59,491 bases of DNA, from positions 353 through 59,843 of the forward strand of contig NW_005434514.1 in the NCBI RefSeq assembly GCF_000315625.1. The letters are read 5' to 3'. The notes beneath the pieces are model-generated. The model was not told the DNA's origin and did no database searches. It saw nothing but the letters and a program-made list of their open reading frames with translations. This document shows, piece after piece, positions 20,630 to 32,250 of this stretch. This DNA is from Guillardia theta CCMP2712. Its lineage: Eukaryota; Cryptophyceae; Pyrenomonadales; Geminigeraceae. How positions within the stretch are numbered: position 1 is the first letter of the stretch; each line of letters starts with the position of its first letter. The translations under genes and the position numbers were made by a program.

Positions 20630-21454
20630 TCGATCCCAGTCGAAGCCATTGAAACAAGAGTCTTTTCCCAGGGACGCAACGCTCGTCGATCCTTCGAGAT
20701 CAAGCGTCTCCTCGCACCCCTGCAATATTTACTCTTGTTGCCCCCCAAACAGCCCCACCCGCCGCCCGAGTCCGTCCCCTCCCTCGCCTGGATGCACTGC
20801 CCCCTCCTGCTGATCCCTGATTTTTTCCTCCCTCTCTGTTCATCTGTCTCATCCCTACTTTCCCTCTCCCACCTCGTCCCCTTCTACCTCCTCCTCGTCG
20901 CAAGCATCGCAGCGCTCTCTGCTGACGGGCACGCCAAGGCGATTGTGGTATGGCTTCTCGACAGCCCGGAGGACGATGCCGACATCCCTCACAGGCACCA
21001 TGATGTCTCCTTGCTCCCTACCATCTGCACATACCAAGGCCGTATCCCTCAGCATGGCTTCGACCGGCGAAAGCTGCTGCTGCCTCACTTCGGCGAGACC
21101 TTCAAGTACAGGAGGGTCGGGCTGCAGTGAGCATGAGGCCGAGTGTGCGCCTAGGCACAGCAAGAAACATGTACATAGCAGCGATAGCGTGTATACTAGC
21201 AGACTACATAAACATAAACCATAGCACAGCAATGCCCGCCTCCCCTCCCTCCTCTCCCGCTGCAGGTCGATGGAGCCTGGCAAGAGTTTTGCAGGAGTGT
21301 CGTCGACGTGGGAGCCCCGAGGCAAGGGGAGCTCAGGGTGCGAGCTCAAAGAGCCTAGAGCGTCTCTGCAGCAGCATGAGCCCGTCCCTCGAGCACTGGG
21401 AAGCACAGCAGCTGAGCTACAACGGAGTTGCATACGTGAATGCTCAGCGTATGA
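20630..21454 (+). repeat. 2.0-kb subtelomeric tandem unit, copy 3, truncated
   Basis: It matches the first ~825 bp of the unit, then leaves it after 'gctcagcgtatga' near 21454 and enters unrelated sequence. One extra C occurs at the exon-2 acceptor relative to the other copies. Confidence 0.9.
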
Positions 21455-21794
21455 CGCTGCTTTATTCGTGCTGCATCCTAAGGCCTGCAGGGGGATGAAC
21501 TCTGCTGAAGTGCTGCCTCATAATATCATTGCTGTTGATGAGCGTTGATTTCAAGTCAAGCAGAAGCCACCCAGGTAACACAATCCCCTTCTGTGCAGGT
21601 CAGAAGGAACGCTGGATGCACACTGACAGAATGACCCAGCAGGATCTGACATCCATCTTACAAAGGTCTTTGGAGATTTGGTTCACACTTAGAGACCACC
21701 GTTTTATCGGCGACATGGAAGTAGCTGAAAACCATCGACATGTTTATGAAGAGAATCGAAGTGAATCAAATTGGCACAAAGCTTGAAACACCCC
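21455..21794. other. Spacer between tandem repeats and SDR gene
   Basis: Short ORFs only. No family resemblance or repeats seen. Confidence 0.5.
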
Positions 21795-22776
21795 TCACGT
21801 CTCCTTCTGTCCTCCATTGAGATGTAGAATGCTTCCGTTCAGGGCAGGCATATTTACAGCGTGGAATATGCTCTCTGCGACCTCTTCTGGACTGATCCTG
21901 CAAACTTTCTCACAAAAGGGCAGGGGAACAAAGATTCGTACATGCGCCCCAACGAGACGAACTGCTTGAAGAATTTTTTCGCCTGCTCCTCATCCTTCAT
22001 CTCTGCAAGTAAGTCAAACCCATCCCTTTGCCGTCCAGAGCAGACCTCGTTGCAGCATCGGGGTGTCTGTGAAGCCAGGACAGACGCAGACTGTGTGGAT
22101 GCCGCTACCGAACAAGTCCTGTAGCAAGCATCACAAAGCTGAGCCTCGCAATGATGCCCTCGTTGCCTGCGTGATGCTCCGCATCAAACCGACTGTAGCA
22201 TGCTTGGATGTAATGTAGGAGCAGCGACCTGCTACAGCCTTCTCGGACAGCGTCGAACCGATAAGGATCACCGAGGAGCCTTCCTTCATGAAGGGTCGGA
22301 TAGAATCTGTCAAGCAAGGAACACGGTATAACGATTGAAGATAGCTGCATATCTCAACCTAAGATCACGCCAGGAGCGATGACGTTGATATTCAGCGAGT
22401 CTCTCATGTCCTTCACGTTGAAAGCTTTGATACTGTCTGCTCTAAAGACTGAGGCGCAATGGATGAAGGATACGCGTGATCGGCTTTCTGCTCCACCCAT
22501 TGTCTCAACAACGGAGCGTGCAGCTCCTCGCGCCTCGTCAACACACGTGAGATCGAAGGAGTGCGTGCGAATGCCTGGGACGGGGCAAACAGATCTCGAG
22601 ATGTTGTGAACTAGCCATCCTTCCTCCATGAGACGGCGAACCACACGCAGACCGATGCCCGAGCTTCCTCCCGACACTATCGCAACCCCAGGAGGTTTGT
22701 TGCCAGCTGAGAGAAAGCGGCAAGGTGCAGAGGTGTTTCTGAAGCGTGAGCGCCCGACCCAACCCCGGGAAAGCAT
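21795..22776 (-). CDS. Short-chain dehydrogenase/reductase, five exons
   Basis: Proposed exons are complement(join(21795..21897, 21942..22002, 22046..22118, 22167..22306, 22359..22776)), and all phases agree. The start MLSRGWVGRSRFRNT is Arg-rich and without acids, which suggests an organelle presequence. An intron-like TTTTACAG just upstream leaves a further 5' exon possible. A Rossmann motif (SGGSSGIG) is followed by NINV, then a strand ending IGS. Y and K of the catalytic SYITSK are intact. The C-terminus is typical (PEEVAESIF, then NGSILHLNGG). Introns are 43-52 bp, and the one at 22119-22166 uses a GC donor. The enzyme would oxidise or reduce an alcohol/carbonyl with NAD(P); the substrate is unknown. 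Confidence 0.85.
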
Positions 22777-22836
22777 GACGACCGGATTAGACAAGATGCC
22801 TGTAAAATGAGCAAAGTTGTTAGTCAAGATAACCAT

Positions 22837-23466
22837 TCACTGCTCTTGCGTCCCTCTATCCCTGTCTCCCTCCTCCTTCCCTCCCTCCTCTTCACTGCCG
22901 GTCGCTGCGCCTACTGAGGCAGCATGAAAAGCGAACCTGTAGAGAGCAGGGTAGGGGGTACATGGTGGGACATGGTTGTACTGCAACAAAGGGGTTCTCA
23001 TGACTCATAGAAGGGGTGGAGAAAATTGTTTCAGGGTGAATTTGCTCTGTACGCAGTAGGGGTGATGTGATGGAAAAGAGGGGGTGGGGGTGGAATGCGA
23101 AAGCGGTGCATGCGGAATAATTTTAGAACAGCAGGAATAATGGAGGAGAGAGCGAGAGGATGAGGCGAGCAGCAGAAGGGAAGTGTGAGAATCATGATAG
23201 ACCATCATGGTTCTTGTTTGACGGTGTATCGATGCTAACGTCTACTGGCACAAGTGAGAGCAACGATCAGGCAAGGCTCTCGCTAATAGATGAAACAAGT
23301 ATCGGTGTAGTATCGGGGATAATATTTGCTCAAAGTAGATCTTGTAGCTATCGGAAGGCACTAGCACAATTTTGCTATGCTGGGAAGATGGGAGAAGTAT
23401 ACCAAGCAACATCGGAGAGCTGCCAAGTCACAATCCAAACTCACATGAAAATTGACCCTGTTTCAG
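22837..23466. other. Intergenic region between SDR and CCR4
   Basis: Divergent 5' ends flank this stretch, so it should hold both promoters. An open frame from about 23160 runs into the CCR4 start region and may be 5' UTR. No defined element recognised. Confidence 0.4.
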
Positions 23467-25528
23467 ATGTTGCAGGATCAGCCTCCCATCGTTGTTCGAG
23501 CGGAGTTACTGCACAAGTAATCTCTCGTCTACTTCTTTATTTTGATTGATCGCTGTCTCTGATAGCGTGCCAATCGAGGGAGTAGAAATTGAACCCTACG
23601 TTTTGATACAATTAGCTAATGGCCAAAATCGACAGGTCAAGGGCGAGAGGATATTGTACCAAGTCACGTTTTCTTGTAGGTGACTGATGATGATGAGAAT
23701 GTGCTGTTCAAGTGGTCGCGATGTGAATTCACCGCATCATCGGATACACAGGTCTCACTCGTCAAAATCTCTGTTCTTCCCTAACTTGAAGAGTAGGATG
23801 GGCCGAAAACCTGTATAATAACCGGAAAGGTTGCGACGCTTGTCTTTTGCCTGCCTGCTGTGTGGTTAACTGGTGTTCCCATTAGCCGGCTACAATGCAA
23901 TGCTTGCTGCCTGATGTGACCTTCGAGATTGATGGTCAAGAGTACACACAGGAACATGCTTATTTTGCTTCGGTGAGGCTTTGACGTGTTTTTGACGTGT
24001 TTGTTGTTTCAATCATTTCGTAATGTTTGCTGTTCCACAAGGTGGAAGAGTTTCTCAAAGCTTGGCCAATGCACAAGAGGCACAGGTTCTGAGACTGCAT
24101 GCTTCCAGCATCTCTGAATGTTCCTTGCGTCCATTCTTTCATCCTCTAGGCGCGAAGGAGTGGATGCACCGAAGCCGCGTCGACAGGATCCATCCAGAGA
24201 TTTTGTGAATGTTTGGCAGGTGAGAGGAGATAAACCGTCACGTTGAACTCCTGTTGACTAATGCCATCTTGAAGGAAATTGGACAAAGTCGCATTTATGT
24301 TCCACAAAAACAAGATGTGGGGCGAATCCTCAAGCTAGAATGTATTCCCATCAGTCAAAATGGCTTGTACACAGGTGAGGAGGTGACTGCCTAGGATGAA
24401 ATTGTGATGTACACGGATGAAACAGGAAAGTCGGTCAGTGTGGAGTCTGCAGAAGTGATGCAAGCAACCCCTGTAGCGCCCTCGAGGAGCATGATTGAGA
24501 TCCCCCAGCCCCCCAACAGCTTTGATCCTCGCTCACCGAAAGCCACTTTCAAAGTTCTCACGTACAACTGTTTAGCGGACATCTACGCGTCTCCTCAGGT
24601 CTATCCTTACACGCCTTCCTGGGCTCTCGCTTGGAACTACAGGAAGCGAAATTTGCTTCGAGAGATTCTGAGCTACAAGGCAGACATCTTAGCCCTTCAA
24701 GAAGTGCAAGCGGATCATTGGAAAGAGTTCTTGGAACCAGAGTTTGACAATGCGGGGTATCAGGGAGTGTACAAACAGAAGACGAGAGAAAGCATGGGTC
24801 AGGATGGCAAGATGGACGGCTGTGCCATCTTGTTCCGCAAGTCTCGGTTCGCACTGATCGAGAAGCATGCGCTTGAGTTCAACCACGTCGCCATTTCCAG
24901 AGCCAGGGGAGTCGGAGGACAGAAGAGTGGGCTCAGCGAGAAAGCGCTGCAGTGCTTGCTGAAGGGAAATGTTGCGCTCGTGCTCGTGCTAGAGATTCTC
25001 GTTAACGGACAACCGGCAGGGCACATGGGACGAATCTGTGTCGCAACGACGCACATCTTTCAGAACCAAGGCTTTCCCAACGTGAAGATGTGGCAGGTCA
25101 TGACGCTCGTGCAGGAGCTGCAGAAATTTACAGTACCTCGGCAACTTCCTCTAGTCCTCACCGGAGACCTCAACTCCCAGCAGGATAGTGCAGTGTACGA
25201 GTTCCTTCAACGAGGGATCATCTCCGGCAACAACGCGGAGCTCAAAGAGGATCCGCAGGGGATCCTTGAGAACGCAGACTTGCGTCACAACCTGCAGCTG
25301 CGGGACAGCTACGTTGTGTTCGGGAAAGACTTCTACTCAAACTTCACTGCTGCTTTTGTCGGGATCCTCGACTACATCTGGCACACGGCTGACCGGCTGC
25401 GTGTCACGCGGGTGCTAGAGCAGATCGATCATGAGACGCTGACGGCATACACTGCGCTTCCGAGCCCTCAGTACTCGTCTGACCACATCGCGCTGATGTC
25501 TGAGTTCGAACTTTCTCTGGCTCGATGA
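23467..25528 (+). CDS. CCR4-type poly(A) deadenylase, plant-like architecture, eight exons
   Basis: Proposed exons are 23467..23516, 23566..23635, 23680..23751, 23886..23972, 24042..24085, 24150..24219, 24275..24374 and 24426..25528, giving 531 residues in frame. Residues 1-165 match the N-terminal module of plant CCR4 proteins: a PIxGVExxPYVL start, a TMQC block, then VWQEIGQSRIYVPQ and VGRILKLEC. No leucine-rich repeats are present, unlike yeast CCR4. The EEP nuclease domain follows, with TYNCLAD (~209), LQEVQ (~254), GDLNSQ (~410), DYIWHT (~478) and SSDH (~514), so all catalytic residues are present. The protein shortens mRNA poly(A) tails in the CCR4-NOT complex. Introns are 44-134 bp. 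Confidence 0.92.
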
Positions 25529-26135
25529 ATGTATAAAGATAGTGAACATTATTAAAAGACTAGAAGAATAAGAGGAAAGTTTCCTCGATCACATGTACCC
25601 GACTAGCACACTTGACCAACAACAAGACTCCTGGATGCCCCCGGGCCAACAGCCTGGGCGCAGGTAATCGAGCTGGCCTCAGATGGATTCATGTAAGTTC
25701 ACAAGGACATCAAAGGAATTTGCTATTAAAGAACAGCACAATTAATTAAGTAAAACTTTCCAGCCAGTTTGTGGAGATGGCGGTGTGGGTGAAGCGGGAA
25801 GATATGGCGTTGGTGGAAGAGAGGAGCAGGAAGGGAGAGCAAAAGCAGTAAGGGAAGCAAGAGCAGAAAGGGAGACAGGAGCAGGAAGGGGGGGGCTGGA
25901 GCAGGAGGGTTTAGGTGAGGATTGATTAGTTGTACGCAAGTATAGACGGACAGAAAGGAAAGCAGGGCAGGGGGAGGAGATATGAGTTGAATTGTTTCTT
26001 TCCCGTTTTTCATCCTTCATCTAGTTTGCTCGTGATTCACGACGAGCAAGTACAAGAAGGAATTTGACCATAAAAATATTGACCAAATCGTTCACTGCAC
26101 ATAATCTGAGTTGCTCTATCCTTGCAGAAGCTCAT
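25529..26135. other. Intergenic, purine-rich
   Basis: A GGAAGxxGAGCAGG-type purine-rich stretch lies at 25790-25980. No gene seen. Confidence 0.4.
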
Positions 26136-26960
26136 ATGAAGATTTCTTTTTGCGTGCTTCTTCTTCACCTGTATCTGACAGGAGGTTTGATGAGTTTTAT
26201 TTTTTTTTCGTGGTTCTTATTTCTATATCAAAGCAATTCCGATCAGACGTGGCAAGTTATCCAACTCGAGCGCGGTTGCCCCGAGGTGACATGCTGATGA
26301 TGCTTGATTTTCTTCATGCTGAGATGAATCTTGTTGGGATTCGTCAGTTCTTGGTCAGATTGCGGTACTTCTAAGACGTTTACACATTCATCATCATGAC
26401 CATAATCATTTCAGGAGGGGGGGCAACAAGCCTGTCTGTCAACAACGTAAAAGTTTCACCAGATCCTGTGAGAGTGGAGATCATTTCGAGCAGAGCTTGT
26501 CATTCATTGACACTTTTGGTGCAGGTGGTGGCAGGCAAGAACTTCACGCTTTCTTTGGACTGCTCGACAAGTTTTTGAGATTTTCCGCTAACAGCGTTTG
26601 CTAAGCCTTCTTCAGGCGACCAAGTCTCTGACGGAACGTTCGTCATTCAAGTGTATCTCGCAGGCATCATGGTCAGCCATGGACCCTCGCGTATCCTTGT
26701 CTCACATATCTCTCAGGTCCACAAGCAGACTAACGGCATCTGCGAGGAGCACTCCTGTCCCTTCGGGTCGCTTATGTTTCATCCTGGTTTCCAACTGATG
26801 CTCGAGATTTTCAGCCCTGGGCCCGTGAATCTGGTGAGTACCACCAACATGCCCATCATCACGCCGCACGGAAGGTGAGGATGAGAATGCTGGAGCAGTC
26901 CCGTTGACATGTCATGACAGATACGATGTGAAAGTCACGGGAAGCCTACCTGATGGGTGA
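26136..26960 (+). CDS. ML/NPC2-type lipid-binding domain protein
   Basis: Well-supported exons are (..26285), 26415..26467, 26525..26570, 26616..26671, 26717..26874 and 26921..26960; phases agree from the second onward. The ML domain is seen as SVNNVKVSPDPVVAGKNFTL, then GTFVIQVYLAG, then CEEHSCPFG (paired cysteines) and a last strand GRYDVKVTGSLPDG. This is the order of NPC2, group-2 allergens and phosphatidylglycerol/phosphatidylinositol transfer proteins, which bind lipids in secretory or lysosomal compartments. The 5' end is unresolved. An ATG at 26136 gives a good signal peptide (MKISFCVLLLHLYL), but no intron puts it in phase with exon 2. Confidence 0.8.
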
Positions 26961-28696
26961 GGGGATCTTGCTTGGAGAAGAGCGGGGAAATTTAGGATGC
27001 ACGTGCAGATGACAATGTCGATAATGATGATTCTTGATGATGTTGATGATAAGAGGATAACATTATTAGTGCTGTCGTTGTTCTTGTTCTTGTTCTTGTT
27101 CTTGTTCTTGTTCTTGTTCTTGTTCTTGTTCTTGTTCTTGTTCTTGTTCTTGTTCTTGTTCTTGTTCTTGTTCTTGTTCTTGTTCTTGTTCTTGTTCTTG
27201 TTTTATTTTGTCAAGACCACGACAATGACACATGAACTTGTCGTGTTGACGAATGATCATTTTATTTATTTAGACGGTGATATCAATTTTTTCGTGTAAA
27301 GCAGGTGTTTTGTTGTTGTAAGGACCCCTGATGAAGATAGAAATATTATGATTGATGATGACGACAGCGGTGATGAAAGAGAAAAACATTTTGACGAGGA
27401 AGTGAAAATGAATATGATAACAATGATGGCGACCAACGATTGTCCTGAGTGTAACAAATATGACTATGATGATGAAAATGATGATCGGGTCCCGAAACCG
27501 TGAAAACTGTCTTCCTTGATTCGTCAAAAACGGAAATTATGGCAATGAGATTATGTTGAATCGATTAATGATATTTATGCAGGCTTCCGGCCATCTGCGC
27601 TGATATTCAATTTTCTGTGGTGTGAAGATTCAACCGAGTGCAAGAATATCAAGTGTAATATGGATTCAAAATCCCTTAGTCTTATCTCCCTCCTTCGGCT
27701 CTCTATTCATTTTCGATCAATACTGAATGCTCTTCAACATGGATGAATCATGTAGTGCTAACGAACTAAACTTTGATCTTGATGCTTCTTTCAAGTTTGT
27801 GTCAGCCAAGGAATCCTCCGCATCAAACGTCTGCTATCACTCCTCTACTCCTCGCTTCTCTTGCCGCATGTTCCGTTCCCTGTAAGACATCGCTCCCCTC
27901 CCGAGGGTTCACTCTTACACTCGCATCCACCCACCCTACTCCCACCCCTGCAGGCACGTACCTCTGCAACATCCAGCTACTCTCCGATTGCCGCCCCTGC
28001 TCTCAAATTTCAAAATATGAACAAAATATTTCAAACTATCCCAATATCTTACCTACCATCTTTCAAAATTTGGACTCAGGTCCGAGGCATGGTTTGGCTC
28101 CCTTGTGAAAACTTGATGGTAGGGTGGGTAGGGTGAGGGGTGGTGCTCGGGGTCGCATCAAAATGAGAGGGTGCATATGCAAATGAGGAAAATGTACAAC
28201 TTAGAATAAGGGGGTACTTTGGGGTAAAAAGAGGGGTTATCGGGTACGACAGGAGGGGTTGTGGGCATTACTGGAGGGGTGGGTGGGTGAGAGATGGATC
28301 ATGCCGACGGTCACAGAAGCGAACAGAAGAAGAAAGTGGGAGAAGAGGCAGGAAGAGGCATGAAGAGATAAGTGCTGCAGAGTGACGAGGAGAAAATGGG
28401 AGATAGGAAGACAAAGTGCATAAAAGATTGATCAAAAGCTAGCATCAGCGAGAATCGAAACAAAAGCCCGAAAAAGAAATGAAAAAGAATTTGAAGATAC
28501 AAGAAATCCGAACTATAAGTGAAAACAGATACAAGAAATCCGAACTATAAGCTGATTGGATCGAGAGAGGAAGTTGAATTGCAAGAAGTAGTTGGATTCA
28601 GAGGACTGCTGCACATATTCCTTCATAACCTGTTATGCAGTCTCGTTTCTTTGAAATTCATGGCTGAGAATCAATATTGAACATCGAGAGTAAATA
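26961..28696. other. Intergenic with simple repeats
   Basis: A/T-rich, with 'gatgatga'-type stretches (27000-27480). Pyrimidine-rich 'cccaccctactcccac' stretches lie near 27925-27950 and G-rich counterparts near 28120-28290. A 29-bp direct repeat containing 'caagaaatccgaactataag' lies at about 28498-28555. No gene supported. Confidence 0.4.
27078..27202 (+). repeat. (TTCTTG)n hexanucleotide microsatellite, about 20 copies
   Basis: Perfect hexamer run that encodes Leu-Phe or Gln-Glu dipeptides in translation by chance. It lies just downstream of the ML gene. Confidence 0.95.
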
Positions 28697-30658
28697 ATGA
28701 ACGAAGAACCCGAAATAGCTGTCAAGTACACCTACGACCAACTACAGGACAAGTGGAAACGCGAAAAAGTCCAGGTACTCCCATTGCAGCTGCCCCCGTC
28801 AACCTCCTTCAAGCGTGTGAGAGTGCTCGGTAGGTTACTTTTGCTGACAAACCCTTTGCTCAAGGAGGGATGAGGGTTTGCTACAAGGTGAGAGGTCCCT
28901 TGCATTGACCCAAGGTTTCTGATATCACTTGATGTCATCCTAGATGGTACAAGTCTCTCCGCCCATCGAAGGAGTGCTGGTAACTCGTCTCAATCCCATG
29001 TGAGCACGTGCCGGATCAACCGCTCACCGACGTGTACAAGGTTGCAAAGATGTTCACCAAGCAAGTCAAACCCGAGATCTACTTCGAGGAAGCCATGGTG
29101 ACATGCGTCCTTGCCTCTGGTGCGACAGGCTGAGTCCCGTGCAAGACCCAGATGCTTGCGGACAGCTACGCTCTTGAGTTCAACAAGAGAAGCAGGAAGA
29201 GGAAAGTCTGCTTCCTACCTGTCAGTGTCTACCAATTGCGAGAGAGGTGACATAGTCGCCCACGTGACGCTCGATGCTGACGCTTGTCGATCCGATGCCA
29301 GAGGAGGTCAGTTGGTGAATGTCGAGCCGTTTCTGAAAGGCGACTACATCAAGCATAACGACAATGTAGTCCGGGCATGCCGTGTGCAACCATGACGTTG
29401 TGCTTGTCAGGATGGAAACGTTGAGACAGGGGATGAGTTACCACAGGCCTTCAGCCACTTCTCGTGAGGGTGAGGAGGGTTGATAGCTCCGCTGATCCAG
29501 TCGCAAGATGGGAAGCGAGCAACGGTCAGCTGCTGATCGTCGACATCCAAGGTGGGTCTGTTAGGGTGTCATGTCCGACGGTGATCCGTCTTGTCAGGGG
29601 TGGCAAACTTCTACACCGACCCGCAAGTGGGTTGAACGGGTCCGAGTAGGTTCACATTGACAGAGCGTTTTGTCAGATCCATAGTCAGGACGGCCAGAGC
29701 TTTGGGCAGGTCCGTGCATGTCGCATGCTGCACTCAGTTGACTGTCGTGCAGGGCAACTTGGGCATGAAGGGGATAGAGAGGTCTTGTATCCTACTCCCC
29801 TTGCCAGGACAGGTCTTGACGCTTCTTGACAGCTTCTTGAGTACACACACGTGCAACAGCATATGCCGCTCGTTGCGGCTTCCACAGGTCAGCAGCTGCT
29901 TCGGCAAGCCACTGCCGTATTAGCGGCGCTCATGACTCGCTTGCTCCAGTATCAATTCGGCCGATGCGTCGAGGAGGTCGAGGAACAGCAGCTGCACAAG
30001 CAAGCCCTGGTAGACGACGACCGCAGGAGTCAGTCGCCGTTGAGATGGAACTCAGGTGGGCAGCAGGACGTTGGTTGGTTGACAGTCGCTCACATTGCGA
30101 TGTTAAGGCAACGCCTACGGGAGAGGGCTTGAGCGTGCGGTGTCGTCCATCACCTCGGACGACTCTCCTCCGAAAGACCGACGGGTCAGGAGGCCTCGCG
30201 ATCGTCCTCGCACAGCGTTGACGCTGCTGGACAGGTCCGAGAACGACCTGCTTCAGGGTACTCACTCAATGACGAGCTCGACCCGGGATGTAAACCACCG
30301 ACGGTCGGGCCCGTGCGCGTCTGATGCGGATGCTCGGTGACGCAGCTCGCAGGGTCTCTCAATGCACAAGCCGATAGCCAAGAATGCCGGAGGAAAGAAG
30401 AAGCTGATGAGCTCATTTGATGACTTGGATGAGGGGCCGGCAGTCAGCTCCTTCGAGTTCCAGGGCCTCAGGCTGAGCAACGTGAGCCCGCGGCCCTCTC
30501 CCTCTCTTTCTCATGTCTGTCTGCAGGAGGAGCCAGCCGAAGCTCCTTCGAGCGCCTCGACGAGGAACTACAGCACCAGCAAGAAGGCCCCCTCAGCTCA
30601 TCGGTCAAAGAGAGACACCTCTCCCGTCTGGCGAGGCAACAGCGAGCATGACTGGTAG
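28697..30658 (+). CDS. Alpha-kinase family protein kinase, copy 1
   Basis: Thirteen consecutive exons fit in phase: 28697..28774, 28834..28887, 28944..28979, 29041..29097, 29152..29246, 29302..29365, 29411..29463, 29508..29551, 29598..29626, 29677..29709, 29753..29781, 29833..29887 and 29950..about 30054. The catalytic domain is complete: PFAQGGMR (exon 2), VLVAK (K59), EPFLKGDYIKHN, AFSHFS (H), LLIVDIQG (D~158), YTDPQIHS (D~168), GNLGMKGI and HTCNSIC (Zn ligands). This is the order seen in eEF2 kinase and myosin heavy chain kinases, which phosphorylate Ser/Thr on helical substrates. Later exons (from ~30107) encode a basic, then coiled-coil-like tail, and their joins and the exact stop (30649 or 30658) are uncertain. 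Confidence 0.85.
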
Positions 30659-31066
30659 ACGTCGGCTGGGGGTAGCGCGCGCTCCTCTAGACCAGAAGTG
30701 AGCAAGGGGCTGCCTAGCTCGAGACTGCTTGTCTCATGACAGAGGGAGGCGGCTAGGGGAGGTCAGCGCCACGAGCAGCCACCTTTCTCTCCCATCTCTC
30801 TATGCTTGATAGCTTTCGACGAGCTACATCTTACAATCATCTCGCCTCCTTGCCCTTGCTGCCCTCCTTCTCCTTGCCCTCCTTGTCTCTCGACGGCACG
30901 ACGGTCCTCAGCGATGCCATCTTCTCAGACATTGCTGAGCGGAAAGACGTGGCGATGTCTGTGAGCTCAGCAGGAGGAGGAGGAGGGTCACTCACACCAG
31001 TCGACAACCCACACATCCTGACAAGCTCCGGCAGCTTGTCCCTGCTCTCTCGTCAGCCATCTTGCT
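28700..31066 (+). repeat. Segmental duplication, copy 1 (kinase plus TMCO4 last exon)
   Basis: It matches 32878-35244 at a constant 4178-bp offset from exon 1 to the right breakpoint, with no visible length change. The left edge is less clean: 'tgttatgcagtctcg' is shared at 28631 and 32828 with a 19-bp offset change. The copies part at the right edge just after 'ctctctcgtcagcca'. Confidence 0.92.
30837..31041 (-). pseudogene. Stranded copy of the TMCO4-like gene's last exon
   Basis: It corresponds base for base (offset 4178) to the terminal exon at 35015-35219. It encodes the same KLPELVRMCGLSTG... tail on the minus strand, but the rest of that gene is absent upstream. It is therefore a by-product of the duplication, convergent with kinase copy 1. 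Confidence 0.8.
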
Positions 31067-31339
31067 TCTTCTCGCCACTCTTCTGTATCGTACGAGCAGA
31101 TACAAGAGAAGGATGAGAGAGTCAGTCCTCCGTCAGCTGGGCTTGAGCGCCTTGTGGTAGCCATCGTTTCGGGCTTTGCTCGCAGTCATGACCCAACAAC
31201 CGCTCCCTGGAGGTTCTAGCGACTGATAGACGACTTTACATACAATCAATCATTAGATACCAACACAACGAAAGATATCTACATGCGCGACAAGCACAAA
31301 GACTCCATTTGCGATCGGTTTCTTCATGCAGAGACTAAT

Positions 31340-32250
31340 GGACTCATGCGATAGTAGTAGTAGTCAAGTTTGTTAGAAGTCTACATCTCACGCTTGGCAG
31401 AGCGGCCCATTTTCGATAGCCTGTTGTGGCATCCTCATGCGATTTATCCTTGCAGAGGAGGTCCGAGCGCGTGTGTGGCTGCTGACCTACACCAGTCTTG
31501 TATCATGTCTGCTAAGCTCATCTCCTCCTCCTCCTCCTCCTCCTCCGAGCACATCTCCATCCCCGTGCTCTCCCTCTTCCTTTTTCCCACGTCGCTTTCC
31601 TCCTCGTCCACGTCGTCCTGCACAGCGTCAGCACCTTCCATCAGCGTGTAGGTCCGAGCTCTCACCTCAGCCAGTGGTCTTTCCGTTTCCATCCTCTCCT
31701 GGAAGGCGGCATACAAGTGCTGTACCCCGAGTACGCGGCTCGCCCACTGTTGTCCTGTCATGCCGTACGAGACCAGCACACTCGGCGTTTCTCACCGCAA
31801 GGTATGGCTTCGCTACTAGCCCCTCGTCGTTGGTAAGCACGTCTTCAAGGATACTCGAGAGATGGTCGCTCCTGTCGGTCTTGCCTCCTCTTGCCTCCTG
31901 CGCAAGCGTCTCTTGCAAGTCCTGACCGGTGCGTTAGGACTCCTGCCACCCGGACTCCCACGGGTCACCTTGCTGAAGCTTCCAATCTCCGAGAACACCA
32001 TCCTCATTTCTCCTTGCTTGGCCGCCTTGCCCTGTCTGTACTTGTACGCCACCTCCCTCACCGCATGAAATCGAAAGTCTTCCGCATCCAGCGTTCTCTT
32101 GACGAGGCTGCCTTCTGGGACAAGGCTGGGGGGCATGAGGAGGAGCTCAGTCGGCATGGAAGCAAGGTTCTGTTTGGGTTTTGCCTGCAGTCGCTTTGAC
32201 TCCGTGGATGAGATTCCAAACGGTGAGTTATTGTTGATGTTCATTGGTCA
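31340..32250 (-). other. Possible degenerate gene or retroelement relic, unresolved
   Basis: Several minus-strand open stretches in different frames look protein-like: FRFHAVREVAYKYRQGKAAK near 32100, SSILEDVLTNDEG near 31850, then an acidic tail with eight Glu near 31530. The right-to-left order ends at 'gtagtagtagtcaagtttgttagaa' (31360-31385), which resembles the 3' end of the telomeric elements ((TAG)n then 'gagtttattagaa'). Homology to ORF1 proteins could not be shown by eye. It could equally be an intron-containing gene I cannot splice. Confidence 0.3.

Noticed and set aside
24375-24395. A 20-nt intron in CCR4
   Set aside because: A 51-bp intron (24375-24425) with a normal acceptor restores the phase, so no tiny intron is needed.
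28140-28300. G-rich direct repeats as a possible CRISPR-like array
   Set aside because: No regular repeat-spacer spacing, and the window is eukaryotic.
30802-31116. Plus-strand ORF at the end of kinase copy 1
   Set aside because: It is antisense to the duplicated TMCO4 terminal exon, whose minus-strand frame continues the family motif.
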